Assembly (NCBI RefSeq): GCF_003581425.1
Contig: NZ_QXTG01000002.1
Location: forward strand, 1,240,001-1,304,000
Origin: Amnibacterium setariae
GTDB taxonomy: Bacteria; Actinomycetota; Actinomycetes; Actinomycetales; Microbacteriaceae
DNA length: 64,000 nucleotides
Direction: 5' to 3'
Shown here: piece after piece, positions 49,915 to 58,453 of the stretch
Layout of the letters: the number at the start of each line of letters is the position of its first letter
Position numbering within the stretch: the first letter of the stretch is position 1
Notes under the pieces: generated by a model
Told to the model about the DNA's origin: nothing
What the model saw: the letters and a program-made list of their open reading frames with translations, nothing else
The model's database searches: none
Position numbers and translations under genes: made by a program

Positions 49915-51349
49915 AGAACCCTCCCGCGGCGTTGCACTTCACGCCCTGGTCGAGGCAGTCGCGCACCCGCTGCGCGAGCGCGTCGTCGTCCCACGCGTTG
50001 AAGAAGTCCGCGTGCATCGAGAACGTCGTGCCCGACGCGAGGCTGATGTGCTGCACGTCCATGCCGGCCGGGTAGTCGATCACCAGCGACACGTTCGGGA
50101 TGGGCACCGGGAACGCGGCGGGGCACTTCCCGGCGACGACCTCGGCCACGTGCGACTTGTGGTCGGGGCTGTCGAGGTGCTTCCCGTCCCAGCAGTCCGC
50201 GAACACGACCTGGCGCACGATGTGCGCCGTCTTCGCGCAGATCGGCATCGTGCCGTCGGCGGAGCGCCCGATCGACCCGCCGATCCCGGCGCAGAAGAAG
50301 TGGTTCCCCTGGTGGTCGGGGGTGTCGGTCTGCGTCATCGCGTTGCCCGTCAGCTCCTTGAAGCCGGCGGGGAAGGGCTGCGTGCGGCTCGGGTCCTTCA
50401 GGCGCGAGCCGTAGTACACGGTCACCTGCGTCGGGTCCTGCTGCACGCCGTTCGCGTACAGGGTCGGCACCCAGTACGCGGACTCGTCCTGCTGGGGCGT
50501 GCAGTTCGTGGTCGCGGCTCGCAGCGACCCGAGGGTCGACGACGCGTTCGTCGAGTCGTTGCCGAAGAACGTGTGGTGGTGGGACGCGCCGGGCATGCCC
50601 GGGAAGACGATCGGGTCGTCCTTCGCGAAGTGGCTGACCGTGCAGGTGGCGTGGAACTCCGGGACCTTCACGGGGTTCCCGGTGATCTTCGCCGGCGTGC
50701 GGGCGAAGAACGCCTTCGTCGCCGCGGCCTGCTTCGCCGGGTCGACGGGCACCCACTCCCCCTTGGGCGGCGCGATCATGCCGCCACCGGCCGGCATGGA
50801 CATCGACGGCGAGCTCGACGGCATCGGCATGGAGGACGGCATCGAGTCCGAGGCGCCGACCGAGAACCAGTTCAGGTTGACGAAGTCGCCCTTCGTCGGG
50901 CTGGCGAAGACGACGGCGATCGTGTGCTTCCCGGCCGGCGCGCCGGTGGTCATCGCCTCGGCCGTGACCCAGCGCTGCCATCCGCCGGTGCCGCGCGACG
51001 GCACGCTCGCGAGCAGCGGGCCGGTCGGCGAGTCGAGATGCAGCTCCACCGCTCCGGTGTGCGAGGTGGCCGACGCGATCCGGGCCTCGACGTCGAGCAT
51101 GCCGCCCGCGCCGAGGTCGACGCCCTGGTACTGCGCCCAGTCGCCGGACTCGAGCCAGCCGAGGTTGCTCCCTCCTCCCGTGTCCGAGGTCGGTTGTGTT
51201 CGGACGCCGTGCTGGGCGCTGTACGACTCCGCCTGCACGGTCCCGGCGGGGGCCGCGGACGCGGCCTGCGCCGAGACGGCTGCGCCCGCCGCGATCAGCG
51301 GGAGCGCGGCGAGGGTGGCGATGACGGTCCGCTTCGGCGTGCGACGCAT
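49913..51349 (-). CDS. Secreted CBM-DUF1996 protein
   Basis: A 478-residue exported protein: signal peptide (about 1-33, ASA-AP), a CBM6/35-like carbohydrate-binding domain (about 37-165, VQAESYSAQHGVRT through FVNLNWFSVG), a Met/Ser/Pro-rich linker (SMPSSMPMPSSSPSMSMPA) and DUF1996 to the end, with GASHHHTFFGN, several Cys pairs and CPAAFPVPIPNVSLVIDYP. DUF1996 is found in secreted proteins of fungi and actinobacteria and may act on or bind polysaccharide. AAGGAG precedes the ATG. Confidence 0.9.
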   Translation of the reverse strand: MRRTPKRTVIATLAALPLIAAGAAVSAQAASAAPAGTVQAESYSAQHGVRTQPTSDTGGGSNLGWLESGDWAQYQGVDLGAGGMLDVEARIASATSHTGAVELHLDSPTGPLLASVPSRGTGGWQRWVTAEAMTTGAPAGKHTIAVVFASPTKGDFVNLNWFSVGASDSMPSSMPMPSSSPSMSMPAGGGMIAPPKGEWVPVDPAKQAAATKAFFARTPAKITGNPVKVPEFHATCTVSHFAKDDPIVFPGMPGASHHHTFFGNDSTNASSTLGSLRAATTNCTPQQDESAYWVPTLYANGVQQDPTQVTVYYGSRLKDPSRTQPFPAGFKELTGNAMTQTDTPDHQGNHFFCAGIGGSIGRSADGTMPICAKTAHIVRQVVFADCWDGKHLDSPDHKSHVAEVVAGKCPAAFPVPIPNVSLVIDYPAGMDVQHISLASGTTFSMHADFFNAWDDDALAQRVRDCLDQGVKCNAAGGF

Positions 51350-51500
51350 CGTGGTGCTCCTTCCGGCGGCCTGGCGGGCCGCTCGTTCGGGTGGAGGGCG
51401 AGTGCCCGGGTGCGACCCAACCGGTCTCGGTGGGACGTGCGGCGATCGGCGTCGTCGTGTCGCCGTGCAGTCGGGAAAGCTCCCTCTGCGCGGAAGTCGG

Positions 51501-51530
51501 TTGACACGATCGGCGCGTCGCGAGTAGACG
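51501..51530 (+). promoter_or_regulatory. Consensus-like promoter reading against the monooxygenase gene
   Basis: TTGACA (51501-51506) and TAGACG (51525-51530) are 18 nt apart on the plus strand. The gap 51350-51549 holds no gene on that strand, so transcription would enter the 3' end of the monooxygenase gene in antisense. Confidence 0.35.
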
Positions 51531-51549
51531 GCGCCCGGAAGTGGCGCGC

Positions 51550-53064
51550 TCAGCGAGCGGCGACCGGAGCGGGGAGCTCGGGCAGCGGGAACCCGACGGC
51601 GCGGAGCGCGCGGTCGAGCGACTCCCCGACCGGGCCGTCGGCCGGGGCGGTCCACGCGATGCGGCCGTCGGGCCGCACGAGCACGGCGCGCGGGGCGTCG
51701 AGCCGCTCGCGTCGCGACCGCGGCAGACGCCGGATGACGACGTCGTCCGCGGCGAGCTCAAGCGCCTGTCCGAGCGGCGCGAGCAGGTCGTCGTCCCGCA
51801 CGAGCAGGACAGGCCGGCCCGGCTCGAACGCCGCGGCCAGCTCGGCCGCGTCCGGTCCGGGCAGCGCCAGGCGCTCGGCGCCGGTCGCCGGCTCGCCGTC
51901 CGCCGCAGCGGGCTCGAGGCCCGCGACCCACGCCGCGATCGCCTCGTTCCCGTCCTCCGTCGCCAGCAGCCGGTCGAACGTCGCACGGGTCGCGAGCTGC
52001 GCAGGCGTCCTCGCCGTGATCAGCGCGCCCTGCGTCAACGTGGAGATCCGCAGCTGCTCCCCGTACGCCCGACGCTCCGCGGCGTAGTCGTCGAGCACCG
52101 CGTCGTCGGCCGAACCGCGGACGAACGCCGCCGCCCGCCAGCCGAGCGCCATGGCGTCCTGGACGCCCGCGTTCAGGCCGAGGCCGCCGGTCGGCCAGTG
52201 GACGTGGGCGGCGTCGCCGGCGAGCAGCACCCGCCCGCTGCGGTAGGTCGCCGCGAGCCGGTTCGCGTCGCCGAAGCGCGACAGCCAGGTCGGGTCGCGG
52301 AGGCCGAAGTCGGTGCCGGCGATGTCGCGCACGGACGACCGCAGGGTCTCGAGGTCCAGCGCCTCGTCCGCGTCCTGCCGTCGTGGATCCCAGCCCGTGA
52401 GGCGGTGCCGGCCGTCGGGCAGCGGCGCGACGATGAGCGCGCCGCCCGCCGTGCGCACCCGGTAGCCGGGCGCCGGAGGGGCCTCGAGCACGACGTCGCC
52501 GAGGAAGCCCCAGGTCGCGCTCGGTTCGCCCTCGAAGGGGATGCCGGCGAGCTCCCGCACGGTGCTCCGTCCGCCGTCGGCGCCGATGACGAGCGCGGCC
52601 TCGAGCGCGTGCTCGACGCCGTCGCGCTCGTACGTCACGCGCGCGGCACCGGCCTCCTGCGCGAGGCCGGTCACCTCCGCGCCGGTGACGACGTCGACGC
52701 CGAGCTCGCGAGCCCGCTGCTCGAGCAGCGACTCGGTCGTCGTCTGCGGCACCAGGAGCAGGTAGGGGAAGGCCGTGTCGAGCACGTCGAAGCGGATGCG
52801 CTCCTCGAGCAGGCCGAAGTGCCAGGCGGGGACCGGTCTGCCCGCCGCGACGAAGGCGTCCGCCATGCCGCGGAGCGCCAGGATCTCGAGCGTGCGGGGC
52901 ATGAGCCCCAGTGCGCGGGCGTGCGCCGATCGCCCGGTCCGCTTCTCCAGGACCGAGGTCCTGACGCCCGCCAGAGCGAGCTCGCTCGCGAGCCACAGGC
53001 CGGTCGGCCCAGCGCCGACGACGACGACCTCGCTCTCGGTGCGAGGGGATGCGGTTCCAGGCAT
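51550..53064 (-). CDS. FAD-dependent aromatic monooxygenase
   Basis: A 504-residue flavin hydroxylase of the PheA/TfdB-like class. The FAD motif GAGPTGLWLASELA (about 18-31), the DG motif VIGADGGRSTVRE and the GDAAHVHWPTGGLGLNAG motif are intact, and the C-terminal thioredoxin-like domain (LLVRDDDLLAPLGQAL) is present. It should hydroxylate an aromatic substrate with NAD(P)H and oxygen. GGAG precedes the ATG. It is divergent from a GNAT gene across a repeat-bearing gap. Confidence 0.9.
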   Translation of the reverse strand: MPGTASPRTESEVVVVGAGPTGLWLASELALAGVRTSVLEKRTGRSAHARALGLMPRTLEILALRGMADAFVAAGRPVPAWHFGLLEERIRFDVLDTAFPYLLLVPQTTTESLLEQRARELGVDVVTGAEVTGLAQEAGAARVTYERDGVEHALEAALVIGADGGRSTVRELAGIPFEGEPSATWGFLGDVVLEAPPAPGYRVRTAGGALIVAPLPDGRHRLTGWDPRRQDADEALDLETLRSSVRDIAGTDFGLRDPTWLSRFGDANRLAATYRSGRVLLAGDAAHVHWPTGGLGLNAGVQDAMALGWRAAAFVRGSADDAVLDDYAAERRAYGEQLRISTLTQGALITARTPAQLATRATFDRLLATEDGNEAIAAWVAGLEPAAADGEPATGAERLALPGPDAAELAAAFEPGRPVLLVRDDDLLAPLGQALELAADDVVIRRLPRSRRERLDAPRAVLVRPDGRIAWTAPADGPVGESLDRALRAVGFPLPELPAPVAAR

Positions 53065-53155
53065 GACGACTCCAAGGGCGACGGGTCCAGCGGGTGCGGG
53101 CCGGCCGGCGACGGGCCCCGATCCGCGGGTGCGAGCCTCCCGGTCCACGGCGCCG

Positions 53156-53237
53156 CTCGGCATCGGTGTTTCCACCGGATCGGCGAGGACGCCCGGATGC
53201 GCGCCGATGAGCACACGGTGGAACCACCGATGCCGAG
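53156..53237. repeat. Paired palindromic repeat, copy a (inverted pair)
   Basis: Arms 53156-53177 and 53216-53237 (22 nt each) match at 21 positions, separated by 38 nt. Each arm contains the element core related to GCATCGGTGGTTCCACCG, which is itself a weak palindrome. It lies in the gap between the monooxygenase and GNAT genes. Confidence 0.9.
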
Positions 53238-53265
53238 GGCGTGAGCCGCTCCCTACGGTCCCGGC

Positions 53266-54057
53266 ATGAGCCGGATGACGATCGACCCCGCCGAGGACCT
53301 GCGTCACGACACCGCTGCCGATGCGCTGCAGCGGGCGTACGCGCTCTTCGCGACCCGGATCCCGGGCGGCAGCGTCAGCAGGGACGCGAGCGGCGTGGAG
53401 TCCGTCGTGATCCCCGTGCCGAAGGCGCGGATGAACGGGCTGCTCCTGCCGCGGGGCGGCGTCGACCCGGCGCGGCTCCGCCGCCTCGCGGCACCGTTCG
53501 CCGGCGGGCCCTGGTCGATGAGCGTCATCGACGCCGAGCCCGCGGGAGTCGCGGCGCTCGCGGCCGAGCTGGGGCTCACCCGTACGGCCCTCCCGTCCCT
53601 GACGGCGCCCATCCGTCCGACGCCGCCCGGAGCGGCGGGATCCGACGCGACCGAGATCCGGACGGCGTCGACCGACCGGGAGCGCCTGCTGTGGGCGACG
53701 ACCTGCGACCTCGCCTACGGGTCCCCGGCCGGGTTGACCGCACGGCTGCTGACCCCGGAGCTCGCCGCGGCACCGGAGGTGCGCGCCCACCTCGCCTGCT
53801 TCCACGGCCGCCCGGTCGCGACGGCGCTGACCGTGCTCGACGACCGGGGCTGGCTCGGCCTGTTCACGGTCGGGACGGTCCCCGAGGCGCGGAGGAAGGG
53901 GATCGGCGAACGGCTGGTCCGCTTCGCGCTCGAGGACGGCGCCCGGCGGGGCGCGCGGACCGCGTACCTGCAGTCGAGCGCCATGGCCCGTGCGCTCTAC
54001 GAGCGCATCGGCTTCCAGGACGACGGGCATCCGATCGTGTCCTTCGAGACCGTCTGA
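53266..54057 (+). CDS. GNAT-family N-acetyltransferase
   Basis: A 263-residue GNAT with an N-terminal domain of about 120 residues and a C-terminal acetyltransferase domain: LGLFTVGTVPEARRKGIGERLVRFAL (acetyl-CoA loop RRKGIG) and LQSSAMARALYERIGF. The layout is that of larger tandem-like GNATs. TACGGT (53254-53259) 6 nt before the ATG indicates a leaderless transcript. It stands beside repeat copy a. Confidence 0.88.
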   Translation: MSRMTIDPAEDLRHDTAADALQRAYALFATRIPGGSVSRDASGVESVVIPVPKARMNGLLLPRGGVDPARLRRLAAPFAGGPWSMSVIDAEPAGVAALAAELGLTRTALPSLTAPIRPTPPGAAGSDATEIRTASTDRERLLWATTCDLAYGSPAGLTARLLTPELAAAPEVRAHLACFHGRPVATALTVLDDRGWLGLFTVGTVPEARRKGIGERLVRFALEDGARRGARTAYLQSSAMARALYERIGFQDDGHPIVSFETV

Positions 54058-54092
54058 CCGGCGGAGGCGGACGCGGCGCGCCGGCGGGTCCG

Positions 54093-54599
54093 TCAGTCCG
54101 GGCGCGCGGCGGGCGCGTGCCGCTCGAACCAGTCCCCTGCGCGGCCCCCGAGCTCCGACGGGTCCGCCTCCCGCACCGCCGTGAAGCCGTTCCGCGTCAG
54201 CACGCGGCGCGACGCGACGTTGTCGCGGGCGGCAGCGGCGCGCAGGAGCCGCATGCCGTAGCCGCCCCACGCGAGCGCGCACAGCGCGCGGACCCCCGCG
54301 GACGCGAGGCCCCGGCCGGCCGCCTCCTCGGCGACGCGGTAGCCGACGTCGGCCGTCCCGGCACGGAGGCGGTGCAGGTTGAAGCGCCCGAGCATGCGCC
54401 CGTCGTCGTCGATCAGCAGGTGCTGACGGGTCGTACCGGCGTCCTGCTCGGCGAGCAGCGCGGCGAACTCGGCGGGGAACGCGGCGAACCAGTCGTCGCC
54501 GCGGTCGCTGACCGTCCGCGCGAAGAACGCGCGGTTGCGGCGCTCGAACGTCAGCACCGCCTCGGCGTGCTGCACTCCCAGCGGCTGCAGCTCCGGCAC
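54093..54599 (-). CDS. GNAT, RimJ/RimL-type N-acetyltransferase
   Basis: A 168-residue GNAT of the RimJ/RimL group: LQPLGVQHAEAVLTFERRNRAFF at the N-terminus, ADVGYRVAEEAAGRGLASAGVRAL with the acetyl-CoA loop AAGRGLA, and NVASRRVLTRNGFTAV. Such enzymes acetylate protein N-termini or small molecules. TATCGT (54607-54612) is 7 nt before the GTG. Repeat copy b lies upstream. Confidence 0.88.
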   Translation of the reverse strand: MPELQPLGVQHAEAVLTFERRNRAFFARTVSDRGDDWFAAFPAEFAALLAEQDAGTTRQHLLIDDDGRMLGRFNLHRLRAGTADVGYRVAEEAAGRGLASAGVRALCALAWGGYGMRLLRAAAARDNVASRRVLTRNGFTAVREADPSELGGRAGDWFERHAPAARPD

Positions 54600-54657
54600 G
54601 GGGGCGACGATAGCGCCGGGCCCGCGCCCCCGTCCCCTCCTGCGGTCGCGTCGGGTG

Positions 54658-54675
54658 CGGTGGTTCCACCGATGC
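54658..54675. repeat. Palindromic repeat, copy b (single)
   Basis: CGGTGGTTCCACCGATGC is a single unit of the repeat family, with CGGTGG/CCACCG arms around TT. It lies between the divergent GNAT and hydrolase genes. A further GTCGAC...GTCGAC pair lies nearby at 54695-54711. Confidence 0.75.
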
Positions 54676-54788
54676 GGGGCCCCTGTGCCGGCTGGTCGAC
54701 TCGAGGTCGACGACGTCCGCCGTCGGAAGGCCGAGGACGTCCCGGTGCCGGCGACCGCCGCGCCGCCTCGCACCCGATCGGAGCCCGG

Positions 54789-55688
54789 ATGACCGCCGCC
54801 CCCGCACCCGCCTCGACGCTCGACCTGGGCGGAGCGGTCCTGACCTATCTGCCCGACGGCGAGTTCCGGGCGGAGCCCGGCATCGCCTACCCGACAGGCA
54901 GCGACGACGTCCTCGGATCCGGCCTCGACGTCCTCGACGCCGACGGCATGCTCGTGCTCAGCATCGGCGCCGTGCTCGTCACCACCCCGCGGCACCGGGT
55001 CCTGATCGACACCGGCATCGGCGACCGCACCATCGCGCTCCCCCGGCCCGGCACCACACGCGACGCCTTCATGCGCGGGGGCGGGCTGCTGCAGAGCCTC
55101 GCCGCGGCCGGCGTCGCGCCGGAGGAGATCGACGCGATCGTGCTCACGCACCTGCACGCCGATCACGTCGGCTGGATCGGCAGCGGGCTGGACGGCGCGC
55201 AGGCGACCTTCCCGAACGCCGAGATCTGGGTCACCGACGCCGAGTGGTCGCACTGGACCGGCGAGGAGGGCGCGGCCGACGCGGTCGGGCCGCGCGCCCA
55301 GGAGCTGGCGCTGATCGGGCCCCGCCGGCGCGTGCTCGTGCCCGGGACGGAGCCGATCCCGGGCATCACCGCCGTCGACACCGCCGGGCACACGCCCGGT
55401 CACGTCGCCCTCGAGGTCGCCGGGGCCCGTTCGCGAGCACTCGTCCTGGGCGACGCCGTGCACTGCCCCGCGGAGCTCGTCCGCCCGGACGTGGTGTGGG
55501 CCGGCGACCTCGATCCGACGAGCGCGATCCGCACCCGTCACGCGCTCCGCGACCGGCTCGCCGACGGCGAGCTGATCGTGGTGGGACCGCACTTCCCCGA
55601 CGCGGTCTTCCGCCGGACCGGCACGGCCACCGGGGTGGAGGAGGCGGACGCGGCCACCCCTCGGCTGCACCTGCTCGACGCGGAGTGA
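54789..55688 (+). CDS. MBL-fold metallo-hydrolase
   Basis: A 299-residue metallo-beta-lactamase-fold hydrolase with the metal motif THLHADHVGW (H121, H123, D125, H126) and later histidines in AGHTPGHVAL and GPHFPD. The fold includes lactonases, glyoxalase II-like and arylsulfatase-like enzymes; the closest resemblance is to the AttM/quorum-quenching lactonase-type group, but this is not certain. It is divergent from the RimJ-like gene. Confidence 0.88.
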   Translation: MTAAPAPASTLDLGGAVLTYLPDGEFRAEPGIAYPTGSDDVLGSGLDVLDADGMLVLSIGAVLVTTPRHRVLIDTGIGDRTIALPRPGTTRDAFMRGGGLLQSLAAAGVAPEEIDAIVLTHLHADHVGWIGSGLDGAQATFPNAEIWVTDAEWSHWTGEEGAADAVGPRAQELALIGPRRRVLVPGTEPIPGITAVDTAGHTPGHVALEVAGARSRALVLGDAVHCPAELVRPDVVWAGDLDPTSAIRTRHALRDRLADGELIVVGPHFPDAVFRRTGTATGVEEADAATPRLHLLDAE

Positions 55689-55727
55689 CGCCCGGCGCAC
55701 GCCCCGGTCCGGTCGGGCCCCGGCGCG

Positions 55728-56399
55728 TCAGGCCCGGCCGGCCGGCCGGGTGAGCCCGTGCTCGTAGGCGTAGATCACGGCGTGCACCCGGTCGCGCAGC
55801 TGCAGCTTGGCGAGCACGCGGCCGACGTGGGTCTTCACCGTCGACTCGGACAGGAACAGCTGCTCCGCGATCTCCTGGTTCGACGCTCCGGCGGCGATCG
55901 CGAGCAGCACCTCCCGCTCGCGCTCGGTCAGCGCCTCCGTGCCGTCGCTCCCCTCGGGCGCGGCCGGCAGGGTGCCCCGCGTCGCCTCGATCACCCGCCG
56001 CGTGACACGCGGGGAGATGATCCCGTCCCCCGCGGCGACGGTCCGCACGGCCCGGACGAGCTCGTCACCGGCCACGTCCTTCAGCAGGAAGCCGCTCGCA
56101 CCGGCGTTCAGCCCGCCGAACGCGTACTCGTCGAGGTCGAACGTGGTGAGCAGCACCACGTGGACCGTTCCGGATGCCTCGGTGATGCGCCGGGTCGCCT
56201 CGATGCCGTCCATCCCGGGCATCCGCACGTCCATGAGGACGACGTCCGGGCGCAGGTCGAGCGCGCGGCGCACGCCGGCGGCGCCGTCGCCGGCCTCCCC
56301 CACGACCTCGATGCCGGGAGCCGCGTCGAGCACCATGCGGAGGCCGACGCGGACGAGCTCCTGGTCGTCGACGAGCAGCACGCGGAGTTCGGCGGTCAT
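55728..56399 (-). CDS. NarL/LuxR-type response regulator (module 2)
   Basis: A 223-residue response regulator with acid pocket D11/D12, phospho-acceptor D57 (VVLMDVRMPG) and LuxR HTH (LTEREREVLLAIAAGASNQEIAEQLFLSESTVKTHVGRVL, about 155-215). The ATG overlaps the kinase stop. It is the distal gene of the second ATPase-permease-kinase-regulator module, and the dyad at 59475-59499 upstream of the module is a candidate site. Confidence 0.93.
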   Translation of the reverse strand: MTAELRVLLVDDQELVRVGLRMVLDAAPGIEVVGEAGDGAAGVRRALDLRPDVVLMDVRMPGMDGIEATRRITEASGTVHVVLLTTFDLDEYAFGGLNAGASGFLLKDVAGDELVRAVRTVAAGDGIISPRVTRRVIEATRGTLPAAPEGSDGTEALTEREREVLLAIAAGASNQEIAEQLFLSESTVKTHVGRVLAKLQLRDRVHAVIYAYEHGLTRPAGRA

Positions 56400-57625
56400 G
56401 CGGGGTCCTCCCGGAGCGGGTCGACGGTGATGCGGAGCCGGGTGCGCCACCCGCGTCCGCCCAGGTCCGGTCGCGGTCCGGCCTCGACGGAGCCGCCGTA
56501 CAGGGCGGCGCGCTCGCGGAGGCCGAGCAGGCCCCGGCCGGAGCCGACCGATGCGGCGGCGGGGCCGCCGGCGCCGTCGTCGGCGACCTCCACCTCCGTG
56601 TCGGCGGCGAGCCGCACGCGCACCTCCACGCGGCTCGGCAGCCGCGCGTACCGGAGGGCGTTCGTCAGCCCCTCCTGCACGGCGCGGTAGACGACGAGCT
56701 GCGCGGCCGGGTCGAGCTCGGCGGTCCCGCTGCGCTCGAGCACGACCGGCAGCCCGGCCGTGCGGTAGGTGCCGACGAGGGAGTCCAGGTCGGCGAGCCC
56801 CGGCTGCGGCTCGAGCACCGGGTCGACGTCGTCGGGGCCGAGCACGCCGAGCAGGCGGCGCATGTCGCGCAGGGCGCCGCGGCCGACGTCGCCGACCTGC
56901 CGGCTGACCGTGGCGGCGCGAGCCGGGTCGGACTCGGCGGTCGCTGCGGCGCCGTCGCTCAGCCGGACCATGACCGACAGGCCGTGCGCCACGACGTCGT
57001 GCAGCTCCCGGGCGATCCGCGCCCGCTCCTGGGCGACCGCGAGGCGCGCCCGTCGGTCCCGCTCCTCCGCCAGCTGCGCCGTGCGCTCCAGGACGGCGGC
57101 GAGGTACCGGCGCCGGTCGCCCGCGGCCGTGCCGATCAGCAGGCCGCCGACGATCGCGACGACCGCGAAGAACAGCGCCGGGGTCCTCGCCCCGGTCCGG
57201 CCGTACTCGAGCGCCAGCACCTCGACGACGAGCGCGGCCGCGCCGGCGACCGCGGCGCGGTTCGAGCGGTGGACGGCGAGGGCGTGGACGGACACCGCGA
57301 GCGGGACCACGAGCGGCCCGCGCTCGTCGACGAGCCCGAGCAGCACGGACGCCGCCACCGCCACGAGCGGGACGAGCGGGTGCGTGCGGCGGAGGAGCAG
57401 CGCTGCGGAGGTGATCGCGATCGCGATCGACCAGGGGCCGCCGAGCACCTCCCACAGCGGACCGGCGAGGCCGACGAAGTCGACCTGCACCCACCCGACC
57501 AGGAGCGCGACGACCACGACGACCGCGTCCACGACGCGCGGGTGCGCCGCACCGAACCGGCGCAGCACGCCCGGCGGGCGCGGCAGGCGCAGCCCGTCGT
57601 CCGGTTCCCGGTCGATCGCGGTCAC
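56396..57625 (-). CDS. Sensor histidine kinase (HisKA_3 type, module 2)
   Basis: A 409-residue membrane kinase: about five to six helices in the first 165 residues, then IARELHDVVAHGLS with H209, N-box VVYRAVQEGLTNALRYA and G-boxes VEVADDGAGG and GRGLLGLRERAALYGG. The GTG start lies 3 bp after the permease stop. It is the sensor of the second module. Confidence 0.92.
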   Translation of the reverse strand: MTAIDREPDDGLRLPRPPGVLRRFGAAHPRVVDAVVVVVALLVGWVQVDFVGLAGPLWEVLGGPWSIAIAITSAALLLRRTHPLVPLVAVAASVLLGLVDERGPLVVPLAVSVHALAVHRSNRAAVAGAAALVVEVLALEYGRTGARTPALFFAVVAIVGGLLIGTAAGDRRRYLAAVLERTAQLAEERDRRARLAVAQERARIARELHDVVAHGLSVMVRLSDGAAATAESDPARAATVSRQVGDVGRGALRDMRRLLGVLGPDDVDPVLEPQPGLADLDSLVGTYRTAGLPVVLERSGTAELDPAAQLVVYRAVQEGLTNALRYARLPSRVEVRVRLAADTEVEVADDGAGGPAAASVGSGRGLLGLRERAALYGGSVEAGPRPDLGGRGWRTRLRITVDPLREDPA

Positions 57626-57628
57626 GGC

Positions 57629-58453
57629 TCAGACGTCCCGGCGGACCAGGGCGGACGCCGCCGCCGCGCCCGGGACGACGAGCCACGCCGCCGTCACGAC
57701 GGCGTCGCCCGCGAGCGCCGCAGGTCCTGCGGGGTCGTGGAGCGCCGTGAGCACGGGAGCAGCGTAGGTGAGCGTGAACGGCGTCAGGTCGACCCCGATC
57801 ACCGCGCCGAGGAGCCCGGCGACCGTGGGACCGACGAGGAGGAGGGCGAGGACGATCGCGATCCCCGCGGCGGTGCTCCGGGTCAGCGTGCCGACGGCGA
57901 GCGCGAGCAGGGCGACGATCAGCAGGAGCGCGGCCGAGGACGCGGCGTCGCCGGCGACGGCCGACCAGGGCGCCTCGAGCCGCGCGGCGGACAGGAACGG
58001 CGCCGACACGACCGCGCCGCCGACGAACCCCAGCGCGGCGAGGACCGCGGTGGCGGCGAGGACCACGACGGCCTTCGCGGCCGCGACGACGGGTCGCCGC
58101 GGCACGGCGAGGTAGGTGCTCACGGCGGCGCGCGCGGTGTACTCGCTGCCGGCGGCGATCGCGGCCAGCACGACGACGGCGAGCTCGCCGGCGTGCGTGC
58201 CGATGTCCACGACGTCGGCCCACGCCGCGGCGGGCGGCACCCCGACCGGCGCGTGCTGCGCGGTCTGGGCGTAGGCCCACGCCCGCAGCAGCATGCCGCC
58301 GGCGATCAGCAGCGGCACCGCGGCCAGGGCCGTGCGGAGCGAGCGGAGGGAGGTCAGCTTGCCGAGCTCGGAGCGGAGGACGCCGCGGAAGCGGACGCGC
58401 GAGCCGTCGCCGCGGGCGGCGCCGGAGGGGCGGAGGGGGTGGACGGCGGTCAT
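57629..58453 (-). CDS. ABC-2 permease, BcrB-like (module 2)
   Basis: A 274-residue protein with six hydrophobic segments after a basic N-terminus (FRGVLRSELGKLTSLRSLRTAL), the pattern of BcrB/NosY-type ABC-2 permeases of antimicrobial exporters. The ATG overlaps the stop of the ATPase gene by 4 bp. Together with its ATPase it should form a transporter conferring resistance to a peptide or other membrane-active agent. Confidence 0.86.
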   Translation of the reverse strand: MTAVHPLRPSGAARGDGSRVRFRGVLRSELGKLTSLRSLRTALAAVPLLIAGGMLLRAWAYAQTAQHAPVGVPPAAAWADVVDIGTHAGELAVVVLAAIAAGSEYTARAAVSTYLAVPRRPVVAAAKAVVVLAATAVLAALGFVGGAVVSAPFLSAARLEAPWSAVAGDAASSAALLLIVALLALAVGTLTRSTAAGIAIVLALLLVGPTVAGLLGAVIGVDLTPFTLTYAAPVLTALHDPAGPAALAGDAVVTAAWLVVPGAAAASALVRRDV

